Positions 18,625 through 28,624 of a stretch of 64,000 nt of DNA are shown piece after piece. This stretch comes from Candidatus Caenarcanales bacterium (GTDB taxonomy: Bacteria; Cyanobacteriota; Vampirovibrionia; LMEP-6097). The DNA lies in the NCBI GenBank assembly GCA_013216135.1, contig JABSOS010000001.1, positions 62,001 to 126,000 on the forward strand. The letters run 5' to 3'. The position numbers and the translations under genes were made by a program. The notes below the pieces were generated by a model. The model saw only the letters and a program-made list of their open reading frames with translations, did no database searches and had not been told where the DNA came from. Within the stretch, counting starts at the first letter, position 1. Each line of letters starts with the position of its first letter.

Positions 18625-21600
18625 AACAGCGATATCTATAAGAGTTTCAAGAATAGGTACTTTCTTTTCTGTTAACTGTAAACTAAGAATTTTATACATC
18701 CTATTAAATTTTTCATCGTGAGTAGATTCAAATATATTCTCTTTATGATGAACCCCTTCGTGTAAAGTAGTTTTTAAGATCTCTATTAAATCATTCAATT
18801 CATCTAAACTTAAGAGTTTTAAAATTTGCTCTTTATTCTTTTTAAAATCACTCAAATTCTCACCTGAATTATTGAAAGCTTCTTGAATTTTTCCCAAAAT
18901 AGACCCAAAAGATTTTATATACTCTCCTGAACACTCTAGATTCCAGGTAACCATATTTTTAAAAAAACTTGCTGTAGCATTAAAAGGTTTAAGATTCCAC
19001 TCAACACAAAATTTGGTATCCTTAAAACTATTTATTATTATTGGATCTAAATTTTCGTCAATATTAACTTGCTTATATATCTCTTTTGTAAATTTTAAAA
19101 ACCTTGCAATATCATCAATATTAAAATCAGAATCTAGTAATTCTAATTCATTTTTAATATTCCCCAAGTTATCAACTCCTGTAGCAGGTAATATCTGGGA
19201 ACTATCTGATTTAAGATCTAATTCATCAACACATCGTTTCTGATTTATTAGTTCTAACCTTTTTTTCATGTGAGACTCAGTATTAATATCATTATTTTTT
19301 GCCTCTTCAAGCTTATTTACAATCGAGTCTGGAATATTTTCTAAATTCAAATCTTCAGAGGATAATACGAACTGAGAAATTAAATTCTTTAAAGAAATAT
19401 GTGTATTATTAACTTTAAACATAGGTACATTTACCATAAATTTCATAAAATCTCTTTGATGATCTGGAGCTAAACCTTGATCTTTATAATATTCCAAATA
19501 CCAATCCTTAAGTGAATTTAAATCGTGTATGGGAACATCATAATCCTTTAAATTATTTTTTAAAAAACTAGTCTGCTTGACTCTATCAAAATCAAAAGTA
19601 TCATATGGAAGTAGCTTCCAATCAAAATCTGGACTACCTGTGCGAAGTTTTTCTAAAAAACTAATATCACTATAAATTGGAATCAATTCTTTAATCTGTG
19701 ACATTACTTTTTCTCTATTCTCTGGACTTAAGTCAGCACGAGACTTTAACAAAGATTCATTTTCTTTTGGTATCTCTCTTGCATATGCTTCAAAACCTAT
19801 TCGTTTAAATTCAGGAATATCTTTCAATAAATCTTTCATTTCAAGCTCATCAAAATCTTTTACTAGTAAACCTGCTTGATAAATTGTATTTTCAATTTCA
19901 GGAATAATTTTAATTTCATTTCCTATAGTGGTAAAATCTAATTTATTTTCTTTACCAATATTATTGATTTTTTTAGAATCAAGTTCAATATCTACTAAAT
20001 CTCTATCTACAAGTCTAATGGATTTTTCTAAATTATTTTTTGCAATTTTAACATCTAAAGGAGGAAAATTAGACTGAGTTTGAGATTCAATAATAGTTCC
20101 GGAAAAATCATTCTCATCATCTAAGAGTTCCAAACGAGGAATAATAGATATTTGAATATCAACATCTCTAATTAATTTTTTATTTATACAATATTTACCA
20201 GATTCATCTAAAGGAGTCATAGTCCAATATATGACACTATTACTACCTTCTTTGGCAGTTTTACCATAAACTTTATCCTTCAAATTTAAATAAAATCCTT
20301 GTCCATTTTCACCTATAAACTCTGTTATTCCTTCTTTAGTAGATCTTTTTATTCTAAACAAATATTGAAATAAATCTTCAGGAGTCATCCCAACAGAATC
20401 CTTTACGGAAGTGATTTGTACTTCTTTACTATTTTGATTTTTTTTACTTAAAGTAGGGTCGATAAAGTTTTTAATAATAATCTTCTTTAGAGATTTTAAT
20501 TTATCCCCTGAAATAATAGTTTTGTTCAATAAGCTCTTTATAGCATCGATAGAATTTTGAGCTAACTCTCTAACTCCTTCAGAAGGATCATTAGTACTCG
20601 CAGAAAAAACAACATTTTTCACCATTTCTTTCTGTTCATTTTTATTATCAGCTGCATTCACAGATAATGCTTCGGTTAAATCTTTTATAGAATTAGGATT
20701 TTGGTCAAGATTATTAATCCAACTATCAATCTTTATAAAATTGTTTTCACCAGCAACTTTCAAAGCACTCATCAAATCAGTAATAGAAAAAGAAGAAACA
20801 TTTTTAGAACTCAAATCATGATCTCTAATCATCTTATTAGGGTTATCAAGAGTTTCTAAAAATTCACCTCCATTAACGATATAATCAATTACAGAGTAAG
20901 CTTGAGGACTAATCTTGTTTTTGTTAATATCGTTTAAATTATATTGTTCACCTAAAACCATATCTAGTGAGTCTGCAAGCTCATTTTGGATAGACCTGTA
21001 ATTCTGATCACTTAACCTAGAAAAATATTTCTCATAAACATTGAGCAAATTATCAATCCTAAATTTATACTGATCATCAACTACTGCATCACCTTTATTG
21101 GTAAATACTCTAAAAAGATCTATATAGCATTGTTTTTTCTGCTCTTCACTAATATCCATGATTTCCATTCTATGGAAAATATCTAAAACAAAACTTTGAT
21201 TTTGCTTACAAAAAGACGGTAAATTCTTAGGAGAATAAGATTTCGGAAAATCAGGTACATACTCTATCTTTGAAAATAAAGTTTCAGCTATGAAATTATC
21301 TAAAGCCAAAGATCTTAAACAAAATTCTGCTTCAGAGTCTGAGTAAGGCAAATCTGAAATAGGTTCTTTTATCTTATTCAAAAACAATTTTATAAGCTCA
21401 GTATTATTCCCCTTAATTTCAGGTATAAAATCTTGCCACTTGTCGCTATACACAATCTCCTCAATAAAAGAACCTCCTACTAAAGATTTAAAAATACGAG
21501 AATCAGAAACTAAATTTTCTTTCGCTAAAACTGAAAATTGATTAAGAAGATCAAATGTTTTCAAGAATAGTTCTTTTTTTTCATTAACAAGTTTAACTGT

Positions 21601-24600
21601 TTCTAAACTACTCTCATTTATTTCAATTGAATCTTTAAAATAGTCTAATAACTTTTCTAATGGTATATAGAATAGTTCAGTAACTTCATTTAAATTTGGA
21701 TATTTATCTGTAACTTCTTTCCACAAGCCTATATACTCACAAATATCATCTTCAAATTCATCTGAAACTTGCTCAAATAAATAATAATAGTTTTTTAAAT
21801 CATACTTAGCTCTATCAAAACCATGATTTGCTATAAACTCTAAATTTTCATTTCTTTTTGACGTGTCGTCTGAGTAAAATCTCTCTAAGTATGCTTCATT
21901 ATTATTAAACAAATCTCTAAAAGATTTAACAGAATCAGTTAGAGGTAAAGCTTCAAATGATTTTACTAGTTCCTTTAAGCTCAAATGAATTGCTTTTTGG
22001 TTTTTATTAGGCTGATTCAATGAATAAAGAAAAGATTGAAAAAAGTTTCTAGAGTTTTTCAATCTTTCTTTTTGCTCTAAATCAATACTGCTAAAAACTT
22101 TTTGAATAACAGATTTTTCTGCTTCACTGAGTAGTTTTTTCTGATGTGGACATCCTACAACTCTGTGTTGATCAAGTAAATCACAAATTTGATTAGTAAG
22201 CTTATCACTTGTGATTTCATCATTTAAAAATTTATTTAAACAATTTAAGAAGCTTCCTCTGCTTTGATTATCATCTAAAAGTTTTTCAAATGCAGTATGA
22301 ATTTCTTCGATTTTTTGAAAATCCTTATCCAAGCCCATAAAATTCAATAAGTCTCCATAAATTAATGTTGAATTAGTAATCTCTACATCATCAAAATAAT
22401 GAAAAATTTCAGAATCACAATTATTAGCTGCTATTACATCTAGGCACAAATCAAAACAAGCTAAATTAAATAAATCTTTTTTATGAGATTCACCTAATTT
22501 GGATTTTAATTGAGAGTCTGAAACAAATTCCTTTTCTAAGACTTCTTCATCCTCTTTAATCTTATTTATTAATCTATGATTATCAGAAGGATTATTAAGA
22601 GACTCTGCACTCACTAAAGCATTAAAATTATTAGCTTGATAAATCTCTTTATTTATAACTAAATATTTTGCTTGATTTCCTACAGGATCTTTAAATTCAG
22701 TCTCAAAAGCAAAAGATCCGTAATTTATAGCATCATCACTAATAGAACTTCCTTGACCTTGATGATTAAAATTCGCCAAATAAATTCCTTTGTAATCTTT
22801 TAAATTAATAGATTTTATAGGCTCAAAAATTTGTTCTTGTCTAAAAGGGTTAAATGAATCACCATTAAGTTCTCTAATAAGCTTAGGGTCTAAAAAAACA
22901 GTATTAGCATCTCTCGACAAAGATTTAAATTCCTGATTATTGGGAACAACATTTAAATCAGTAAAATCCATGTGCTTTTTGAGAGTCTCTGATAAAAACT
23001 TGGAAATTTGTATTTGTTCCTTTTCACCATAATTAATTAACTTCTTTTGCCATTCTCCAAATAAGCTAGATTCTTTATTACTAGCCTTAGCTATCAAATC
23101 CAAAATATCACCTTTAGTGACACCTGCTATATACTTATCAATCTTTTGCTCAAGCAGTAATGACATTGAGTTTGCAAATTTAATTTTATTAGCATCAAGA
23201 ACAGTCGAATCTTCTAAATAACTGTCTATAACTGTCATTATTTCTAAAATACTATTTTTGTCTATATCTATCTCATCACGATTCTCACCAGTACTAGAAT
23301 TACTACTAAAATTGAAAGCAAATTCATCAAATAAATTAATTCTATTCTGACTATTAACTTCATTAAGCATATAGAAGTTTTGCAAAATAGATATTTCTGG
23401 ATCTTTATCTTTAATAGATTGCCGAGAATCAAAATTATTTTCCTTTGAACAAATTAAATTCGTAGAAAAATCCTTATTAGTTATAGTTGGGAAAGAATTT
23501 AAATTAACTCTATCTTCATAATCATTAATTTTTATAGTTTCATCTTGTTTACTTGACTCACTTTGATAAACCAAATAAATAGGACTATGATGAACATACT
23601 TACAAGTTTTCTTTAGATATTCAATCTGTTCATTTCTAAATTTAGGATCTTTAAATAAACTTGATTTGACCTTAATCCCTGTCCCACTCAAACTCGGACT
23701 AACTTGATTCTGTTCATCCACCTTCTCTAAGCTTACAAAAATTTCACCATCATCACTAAACTTCTCTGCTTTATAGATAAGTGTCTCATTAGCAGCAGAG
23801 GTCTTTAATTCCAGTGAGTCACCAGCTTTTTGAAGTAATCCATAAAGAGAAAAAGCCCCCTCTCCATGTGTTCCAGTGTCACCCAACTCTTTGTTGTTTA
23901 AAAAAGGAATCATAAAATCGACAAAAAAGGTTTCTGGGCGCATACCTTGAGCAAAGTCTTGGACAATAAACCCTTCTTCATCAACTCTAGTAAAAATTCC
24001 AGGATTTTCCATTTCGCTATTTGCATAACGTTTACGACTATTGTCATCTGAATTAGCTATCGCTTCAATCATTGCTCTAGTAAAGTTTGTGAATTGTTTT
24101 TTTATTTCACCATTCAGGTTATACGGCTTTTCTCGAGAAAGTTGCTCTGTAAAACGATTTGCTACTTTATTTATAATTGCAGGCATTGCCTTGTTGTAAA
24201 AATTTGGCTCATCATTTTTTAAATTAGAGGCGTTTATTAGAGAAAGTAAATTGATCAAATCAGGCATAGGATAAGTCCTAACTGAAACTTCTAAAACTTC
24301 ACGAAGTTTTGGTGAAGTGGCTTCTAATATTTCTACATCATCTATATCATCAATGGTTCTTATTACACCTCTAAGCTCTTGCTTATTTGAAATCAAATAA
24401 TTTATAAAATCTTTTGCCTCTTTATATATACTATTTACAGACTCATTTTCTAAATCCTTTATCTGCAACATAGCCCAAAATTCTTTTTCCTTAATGTCTA
24501 CTGTATTTTTGATCATAAAATCTTTAACTATCTGCATAGATTCAGGAGTAAAACTAACTGAACCTCTTTCACTAAAATTTTTAGAAAAATTTTCCAAATC

Positions 24601-24846
24601 TTGATTTAAATCTTCAGATATTTTATTTAAATTAGAAAATAATTGAGGATTTTGATCTATAAGTAAAACTAAAGCTGAGGAAATATTTTGGCTGGAAGAC
24701 TCTAAAACTTCATTACCCGTATTTTTGCTTACTATTACTTGATTATTACTTTCCTGGTCTGTATTCCCCTTCTCGCTTTTAGTCGGAATAGGATTATCTA
24801 TTTTTTTCTCGTTATTTAACAGATCAAAGAACCTACGTATTAACAT
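18610..24846 (-). CDS. Giant protein with two GHKL (Hsp90-like) ATPase signatures and C-terminal HEXXH motif
   Basis: A 2078-residue cytoplasmic protein I cannot match to a named family. ATPase site 1: N-box RAMIEAIANSDD (about 256-267), G1 box VQDFAQGM (about 297-304), G2 box GTHGEGAF (about 325-332). Site 2: N-box VRELAQNSIDA (about 1424-1434), G1 box DSVGMTP (about 1483-1489), G2 box GENGQGFY (about 1508-1515). Roughly 1000 mostly helical residues separate them. Near the C terminus, LHEGVHH (about 2028-2034) is an HEXXH zinc-peptidase motif, followed nine residues later by HDEKF, the HExxH-x(n)-HxxxF arrangement of SprT/WSS1-type peptidases. No signal peptide or membrane segment is seen. 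TATTAT sits 7 nt before the ATG. The layout suggests an ATP-driven clamp or sacsin-like chaperone coupled to proteolysis; function is inference. Confidence 0.7.
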   Translation of the reverse strand: MLIRRFFDLLNNEKKIDNPIPTKSEKGNTDQESNNQVIVSKNTGNEVLESSSQNISSALVLLIDQNPQLFSNLNKISEDLNQDLENFSKNFSERGSVSFTPESMQIVKDFMIKNTVDIKEKEFWAMLQIKDLENESVNSIYKEAKDFINYLISNKQELRGVIRTIDDIDDVEILEATSPKLREVLEVSVRTYPMPDLINLLSLINASNLKNDEPNFYNKAMPAIINKVANRFTEQLSREKPYNLNGEIKKQFTNFTRAMIEAIANSDDNSRKRYANSEMENPGIFTRVDEEGFIVQDFAQGMRPETFFVDFMIPFLNNKELGDTGTHGEGAFSLYGLLQKAGDSLELKTSAANETLIYKAEKFSDDGEIFVSLEKVDEQNQVSPSLSGTGIKVKSSLFKDPKFRNEQIEYLKKTCKYVHHSPIYLVYQSESSKQDETIKINDYEDRVNLNSFPTITNKDFSTNLICSKENNFDSRQSIKDKDPEISILQNFYMLNEVNSQNRINLFDEFAFNFSSNSSTGENRDEIDIDKNSILEIMTVIDSYLEDSTVLDANKIKFANSMSLLLEQKIDKYIAGVTKGDILDLIAKASNKESSLFGEWQKKLINYGEKEQIQISKFLSETLKKHMDFTDLNVVPNNQEFKSLSRDANTVFLDPKLIRELNGDSFNPFRQEQIFEPIKSINLKDYKGIYLANFNHQGQGSSISDDAINYGSFAFETEFKDPVGNQAKYLVINKEIYQANNFNALVSAESLNNPSDNHRLINKIKEDEEVLEKEFVSDSQLKSKLGESHKKDLFNLACFDLCLDVIAANNCDSEIFHYFDDVEITNSTLIYGDLLNFMGLDKDFQKIEEIHTAFEKLLDDNQSRGSFLNCLNKFLNDEITSDKLTNQICDLLDQHRVVGCPHQKKLLSEAEKSVIQKVFSSIDLEQKERLKNSRNFFQSFLYSLNQPNKNQKAIHLSLKELVKSFEALPLTDSVKSFRDLFNNNEAYLERFYSDDTSKRNENLEFIANHGFDRAKYDLKNYYYLFEQVSDEFEDDICEYIGLWKEVTDKYPNLNEVTELFYIPLEKLLDYFKDSIEINESSLETVKLVNEKKELFLKTFDLLNQFSVLAKENLVSDSRIFKSLVGGSFIEEIVYSDKWQDFIPEIKGNNTELIKLFLNKIKEPISDLPYSDSEAEFCLRSLALDNFIAETLFSKIEYVPDFPKSYSPKNLPSFCKQNQSFVLDIFHRMEIMDISEEQKKQCYIDLFRVFTNKGDAVVDDQYKFRIDNLLNVYEKYFSRLSDQNYRSIQNELADSLDMVLGEQYNLNDINKNKISPQAYSVIDYIVNGGEFLETLDNPNKMIRDHDLSSKNVSSFSITDLMSALKVAGENNFIKIDSWINNLDQNPNSIKDLTEALSVNAADNKNEQKEMVKNVVFSASTNDPSEGVRELAQNSIDAIKSLLNKTIISGDKLKSLKKIIIKNFIDPTLSKKNQNSKEVQITSVKDSVGMTPEDLFQYLFRIKRSTKEGITEFIGENGQGFYLNLKDKVYGKTAKEGSNSVIYWTMTPLDESGKYCINKKLIRDVDIQISIIPRLELLDDENDFSGTIIESQTQSNFPPLDVKIAKNNLEKSIRLVDRDLVDIELDSKKINNIGKENKLDFTTIGNEIKIIPEIENTIYQAGLLVKDFDELEMKDLLKDIPEFKRIGFEAYAREIPKENESLLKSRADLSPENREKVMSQIKELIPIYSDISFLEKLRTGSPDFDWKLLPYDTFDFDRVKQTSFLKNNLKDYDVPIHDLNSLKDWYLEYYKDQGLAPDHQRDFMKFMVNVPMFKVNNTHISLKNLISQFVLSSEDLNLENIPDSIVNKLEEAKNNDINTESHMKKRLELINQKRCVDELDLKSDSSQILPATGVDNLGNIKNELELLDSDFNIDDIARFLKFTKEIYKQVNIDENLDPIIINSFKDTKFCVEWNLKPFNATASFFKNMVTWNLECSGEYIKSFGSILGKIQEAFNNSGENLSDFKKNKEQILKLLSLDELNDLIEILKTTLHEGVHHKENIFESTHDEKFNRMYKILSLQLTEKKVPILETLIDIAVSPRL

Positions 24847-24853
24847 ATTTAAG

Positions 24854-24859
24854 ATAATA
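24854..24859 (-). promoter_or_regulatory. -10 box (TATTAT) at leaderless spacing
   Basis: Minus-strand TATTAT ends 7 nt before ATG 24846 of the giant GHKL protein. Confidence 0.45.
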
Positions 24860-24905
24860 CACTAGAGTGATTAACAAATGCCAATTAATTAATCAAAATA
24901 TTTGC

Positions 24906-24911
24906 TAAAAT
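24906..24911 (+). promoter_or_regulatory. -10 box (TAAAAT) at leaderless spacing
   Basis: TAAAAT ends 7 nt before ATG 24919. It diverges from the promoter of the giant GHKL protein, with 72 bp between start codons. Confidence 0.4.
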
Positions 24912-24918
24912 CATCTAA

Positions 24919-25359
24919 ATGACACCAGCACGCTTTAGTTTACTTTTAGCAGGAATAATTTGGTTAAGTGTAGGATTTAGAATTGGTTCTAGAGCCATGG
25001 GTTGGCTTGAACCTTACTTCGTAGAACCTAACTGGATGTTATCACTACTTTTCGTGTCTCTATTGATTGGAGTTATAAAATCATCTACTGTTCTTAAAAA
25101 GGCATGTCTAAGAAATATTGAAAACGTAGATAAAATCGATTCAAATCCTCTTAACTACTTAAAAGGTTTCTTAATTTTATTCGGAGCAAGAGGAATTATT
25201 ACTATTCTACTTATGATTGCACTAGGGTTTCTCCTAAGATTCTTAAAAGAAATAGGATACGATCCATATAATATTTTCGGATTTATATACATGGGAATTG
25301 CACTAGCTCTAGCTTTTGCATCAAGATTTTATTTTTCTGAATTTACAAAGCAAAAATAA
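24919..25359 (+). CDS. Small integral membrane protein, four predicted helices
   Basis: A 146-residue membrane protein of unknown function. Hydrophobic segments are at about 7-25, 38-57, 82-107 and 118-137, with short, mostly basic loops. MTPARFSLLLAGIIWLSVGFRIGSRAM opens the protein without a cleavage site. Arg21 and Arg25, next to the first helix, are the only notable polar residues near the membrane. It precedes the S1-repeat gene by 28 bp on the same strand and may belong to the same transcription unit running to about 30 kb. I do not recognise the family. Confidence 0.65.
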   Translation: MTPARFSLLLAGIIWLSVGFRIGSRAMGWLEPYFVEPNWMLSLLFVSLLIGVIKSSTVLKKACLRNIENVDKIDSNPLNYLKGFLILFGARGIITILLMIALGFLLRFLKEIGYDPYNIFGFIYMGIALALAFASRFYFSEFTKQK

Positions 25360-25387
25360 GTTAGAATATAATATTACGTATTGATTT

Positions 25388-26518
25388 ATGTCAAACAAAT
25401 TCATTAAATTAGTAGAGCAGATTCTGCTAGATAGACAAGATAAAGAACCTAAAGTCGGAGAGATAATCACTGGGTCAGTACTTTCTATCAACTCAAACGG
25501 CATCTATTTAGATATAAATAAATGTTACGAAGCATTTGTAAGTGCAAATGAAATGGGTGATAAAAAAGACTATAAAGCTGGTGATAGAGTAGAAATTTTA
25601 ATCACAGATAAAGAGAAAAAGACTAAAGGTGTTTTCCGCGGATCTTTAAAGAAAATAGAAGAAAAGGCTAAGTGGAAAAAACTTGAAGAGATTAGAGACA
25701 CTAACTTAGAAGTTGAAATCACAAAAGTGGTTAAAAGTGGAGTTGAAGTTTTAATAGACTTAACTAAGCAAACAGCTTTCATTCCTTTCAAATTAATTGA
25801 CTATAAATTCATTACTCTTAAAAACTTGAATCAATCAGACTGGGTTGGTAAAAAGATTCCAGCTAAGATTCATGAAATAGATGAAACAAAAAACAAAATT
25901 ATTCTAGACCATAAAACCATTAGTGAAGAACAGATGAAAGCTAAATCTAATGAAGTAATGAGCAAGCTTGCTATTGGTCAAGAGATTACAGGTAAAGTTG
26001 TAAGAACAACTAAATTCGGTGTTTTCATAGAATACGAAGGAATAGATATTTTAATTCCTTCATCTGAGTTATCATGGGCTAGATTTAGTGAACCTTCTGA
26101 TTTAGTTGCTGTCGGTGACGAAATATCTGGAAAAGTATTTAAGATTGACCAAGACAATCACCAAGTAGCTATCAGTAGAAAACAGATTGTACCTGATCCT
26201 TGGACTGTAATAGACGAAGCAAAGTATGCTGTGAAAACGAAACACAAAGTAAAAGTAATCAGCCACGCTGAATTTGGTTTCTTTGTAGAAGTAGAACCTG
26301 GTATAGAAGCTTTACTTCATAAATCTAATTACTCAGAAAAAGAATTTCCTGAACTAAATACTAAGTTAGAAGTTGAAATCATCAACTTAGAAAAATCAAA
26401 AAAACGCATGGGTGTTAAATTAGTTGAAACAAAAATAGAAATACAAGGTGATGATGATAAAGAACAAGAATCAGGAAGAACTTCTGAAGATCCTAAGGAG
26501 CTTGAACATGCAAAATAA
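25388..26518 (+). CDS. S1-domain RNA-binding protein (ribosomal protein S1-like)
   Basis: A 376-residue RNA-binding protein of about four S1 (OB-fold) repeats at roughly 18-90, 105-175, 190-260 and 275-345. The clearest are EITGKVVRTTKFGVFIEYEGIDILIPSSELS and the fourth, with AEFGFFVEVEPGIEALLHKS. Repeat number and length fit the short S1 proteins of low-GC and cyanobacterial lineages, which help load mRNA on the 30S subunit, rather than the six-repeat proteobacterial S1. TATAAT lies 15 nt before the ATG, the longest leader among the -10 boxes counted here. The acidic tail (DDDKEQESGRTSEDPKE) overlaps the next start by 11 bp. An S1 protein is of interest given how many genes here lack Shine-Dalgarno sites. 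Whether it is the sole RpsA is unknown. Confidence 0.85.
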   Translation: MSNKFIKLVEQILLDRQDKEPKVGEIITGSVLSINSNGIYLDINKCYEAFVSANEMGDKKDYKAGDRVEILITDKEKKTKGVFRGSLKKIEEKAKWKKLEEIRDTNLEVEITKVVKSGVEVLIDLTKQTAFIPFKLIDYKFITLKNLNQSDWVGKKIPAKIHEIDETKNKIILDHKTISEEQMKAKSNEVMSKLAIGQEITGKVVRTTKFGVFIEYEGIDILIPSSELSWARFSEPSDLVAVGDEISGKVFKIDQDNHQVAISRKQIVPDPWTVIDEAKYAVKTKHKVKVISHAEFGFFVEVEPGIEALLHKSNYSEKEFPELNTKLEVEIINLEKSKKRMGVKLVETKIEIQGDDDKEQESGRTSEDPKELEHAK

Positions 26519-27113
26519 TGAATCAAGACTAAAAGAAATATCAGATTTTATTAGATCTGCTAAAGACAATGTACTAAGCGAAATTAACAAAAGAAATTCT
26601 AAAAACTTTTTTGAAATTCTTTTTAGAGGTTTTGGAAAAGCAGCAAGTTTAGAAAAAAGTCAATCATCTTTAGATAAAGCACTTAATGAAGTTAAAAGAC
26701 TAAGCGAAGAAGAAAGAAAAAGTGTAGCTAAACTTCAAAGTACTTTAAATGAAAAGAATGAAGAGATAAATAAACTTCAAGAAGAAATTGAAACTTACAA
26801 TGATAAGCTTTCTGATTTAGAAACTAAGATATTAAATCTTTCAAAAGAAGAAAAATCTGAAACTCAGTCAGAGAATAATGTAGAAGCTGCAACAGAATTA
26901 TCAGAAGATAGTAAAAAACTATATACTGAAAATGAATCTTTAAAGAAAGATGTTTCTAAAAAAGATTCAAGAATAGAGAACTTAGAAAAAGATCTAAAAC
27001 TCTTTAAAGAAAAAACTAAAAACCTTGAAGAACAATTAAACTCTACAAGCGAACTTACAGTTGAATTCTATGAAAGAGTTAAAAGACTAAAAACAGAAGT
27101 AACAGCGAGCTAA
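26508..27113 (+). CDS. Coiled-coil protein
   Basis: A 201-residue, highly charged protein, nearly all predicted coiled coil from about residue 50 (heptads of Leu/Ile among Glu/Lys, as in KLQEEIETYNDKLSDLETKI). The start chosen is ATG 26508 (MQNNESRLKE), because a strong AAGGAG site lies 7 nt upstream. The frame is open further back but would run deep into the S1 gene. The product starts 11 bp before the S1 gene stop and ends 1 bp before folB, so it belongs to a tight operon. No catalytic motif is seen; a scaffold or nucleotide-exchange-type role is conceivable but unsupported. Confidence 0.65.
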   Translation: MQNNESRLKEISDFIRSAKDNVLSEINKRNSKNFFEILFRGFGKAASLEKSQSSLDKALNEVKRLSEEERKSVAKLQSTLNEKNEEINKLQEEIETYNDKLSDLETKILNLSKEEKSETQSENNVEAATELSEDSKKLYTENESLKKDVSKKDSRIENLEKDLKLFKEKTKNLEEQLNSTSELTVEFYERVKRLKTEVTAS

Positions 27114-27114
27114 T

Positions 27115-27480
27115 ATGCTAACAGAAATTCATTTAGAACAAGTACAAGCTTTTTGTAGATTAGGTATCTATGAAAATGAAAGACAGAGAGGTCAAGCTGT
27201 AATAGTTGACTTAAAAATCTCTCTTGACCTAAGCGATGCTTGCAACGGCGATAAAATGGAAGATAGCATTAGTTATGTTGCTCTTTGTCACGCTATCCAA
27301 GACGTAGCAAAGTCTAAAGAATTTAATCTAATTGAACATTTATGTAAGTCTATCATAGACAAGCTTTTCGCTGATCATGAGAAGATTAATACAGTAGATA
27401 TTAAAATTCATAAGCCTGTAATTAATGCTGAAGGGTTTACTGGTAATGCCTCAGTCAGAGTTAAAGCTGATAGACCATAA
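27115..27480 (+). CDS. folB: Dihydroneopterin aldolase
   Basis: Converts 7,8-dihydroneopterin to 6-hydroxymethyl-dihydropterin and glycolaldehyde in folate synthesis; a cytoplasmic octamer in known enzymes. At 121 residues it is the usual length. Motifs: the N-terminal EIHLEQVQAFCRLGIYENERQRGQ with the substrate-binding Glu, SYVALCHAIQDV, FNLIEHLCKSI, and the catalytic Lys in VDIKIHKPV near residue 100. It sits 1 bp after the coiled-coil gene and overlaps the start of pabB, putting two folate-pathway genes together: FolB for the pterin half and PabB for the p-aminobenzoate half. Confidence 0.92.
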   Translation: MLTEIHLEQVQAFCRLGIYENERQRGQAVIVDLKISLDLSDACNGDKMEDSISYVALCHAIQDVAKSKEFNLIEHLCKSIIDKLFADHEKINTVDIKIHKPVINAEGFTGNASVRVKADRP

Positions 27481-28624
27481 GTTTCTACTTGAAACCTGTG
27501 ATCTAGACCAAAACTCAAATGATTCTTATAAACAAAAGAATATAATTTCAGCACACAAAGCTTTGAAAAAATTCTATAGCTTTAAGCAGTTACAAGATTT
27601 TTTAATTAATAATCCAAAAATTTTAAAATTGAAAAATGCTGGTTTTGCTTCATATATAAGCTATGACAAGGATGTAGAAATAGTTCTCTATGAAGAAATT
27701 CATAAAATTAATTTAGATGAAACTTGTAAACAAGAAAACTTTTTAATTAATAGAAATTATCAAAATGAAATTTTTAATAAAGAAAGATTTATAGCAAGTG
27801 TAAATAAATGCAAAAGCTATATTGAAGAAGGAGAAATATACCAAGCTAATATTTCTGAAAAGATTACAATTTCTAAAAATCTCTTATCTAGTAAAGATTT
27901 AAAAACTATTTATAGAAATCTAAAATCAACAAATCCTTCCCCTTATATGACATTTATAGATTTTGAAAATTATGCCATTATAAGTAGCTCACCAGAATCC
28001 TTTTTAAAAATAAAAAAAGAGAATGAAGAATTTACAGTAGAAAGTAGTCCTATAAAAGGAACAGCAAAGCTTAATGAAGAAGATATTCTGGAATGTTCTG
28101 AAAAAGAAAAAGCTGAACATTTAATGATAGTTGATTTAATTAGAAATGATATTGGAAAAATTTCTAAAACCTCATCAGTCAAAGTAACAGAACTGATGAA
28201 AAAATATAAGTTTAAAGATTTGTTTCATTTAATTTCTACTATTCAAGGAAAAATAAATAACGAGCATCTGTTAAAAATCAAAGATTTTGAAATTCCTAAC
28301 TTTGAAAGAATTTTTTCTTACTGCTTTCCAGGAGGCTCTATAACAGGTACACCTAAAAAAAGAGCAATGGAAATCATAGATGAGATAGAAAGTGTTTCTC
28401 GTGGAATTTACACAGGCTCTGCTGGCTACTATAAATTTAATGAGGGTGGAGAGTTTAATATTCTGATAAGAACTTTAGTTTATGACAAGTTAACACACGA
28501 ATTAAGTTTACACAGTGGAGCAGGTATAACTTCAGGCTCAGATCCAGAAAAAGAATTTAAAGAGATTCAGCTTAAAGCTAAAAATATTTTGTCTGCATTA
28601 AACTTTGGTTTGGAGAGGGTTTAA
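27446..28624 (+). CDS. pabB: Aminodeoxychorismate synthase component I (p-aminobenzoate synthase)
   Basis: Converts chorismate and ammonia to 4-amino-4-deoxychorismate for folate. The chorismate-binding domain shows YIEEGEIYQANISEKI, YMTFIDFENYAIISSSPESF, the catalytic-lysine motif SPIKGTAKL (PIKGT marks PabB rather than TrpE), EHLMIVDLIRNDIGKI, FPGGSITGTPKKRAMEII and IYTGSAGYY. The start is uncertain: ATG 27446 is given, and ATG 27425 in the same frame would add seven residues; both lie inside folB. The N-terminal half is shorter than in E. coli PabB (453 residues). No glutaminase partner (pabA) or aminodeoxychorismate lyase (pabC) is in the window. The stop overlaps the next ATG (TAATG). 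Confidence 0.9.
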   Translation: MPQSELKLIDHKFLLETCDLDQNSNDSYKQKNIISAHKALKKFYSFKQLQDFLINNPKILKLKNAGFASYISYDKDVEIVLYEEIHKINLDETCKQENFLINRNYQNEIFNKERFIASVNKCKSYIEEGEIYQANISEKITISKNLLSSKDLKTIYRNLKSTNPSPYMTFIDFENYAIISSSPESFLKIKKENEEFTVESSPIKGTAKLNEEDILECSEKEKAEHLMIVDLIRNDIGKISKTSSVKVTELMKKYKFKDLFHLISTIQGKINNEHLLKIKDFEIPNFERIFSYCFPGGSITGTPKKRAMEIIDEIESVSRGIYTGSAGYYKFNEGGEFNILIRTLVYDKLTHELSLHSGAGITSGSDPEKEFKEIQLKAKNILSALNFGLERV

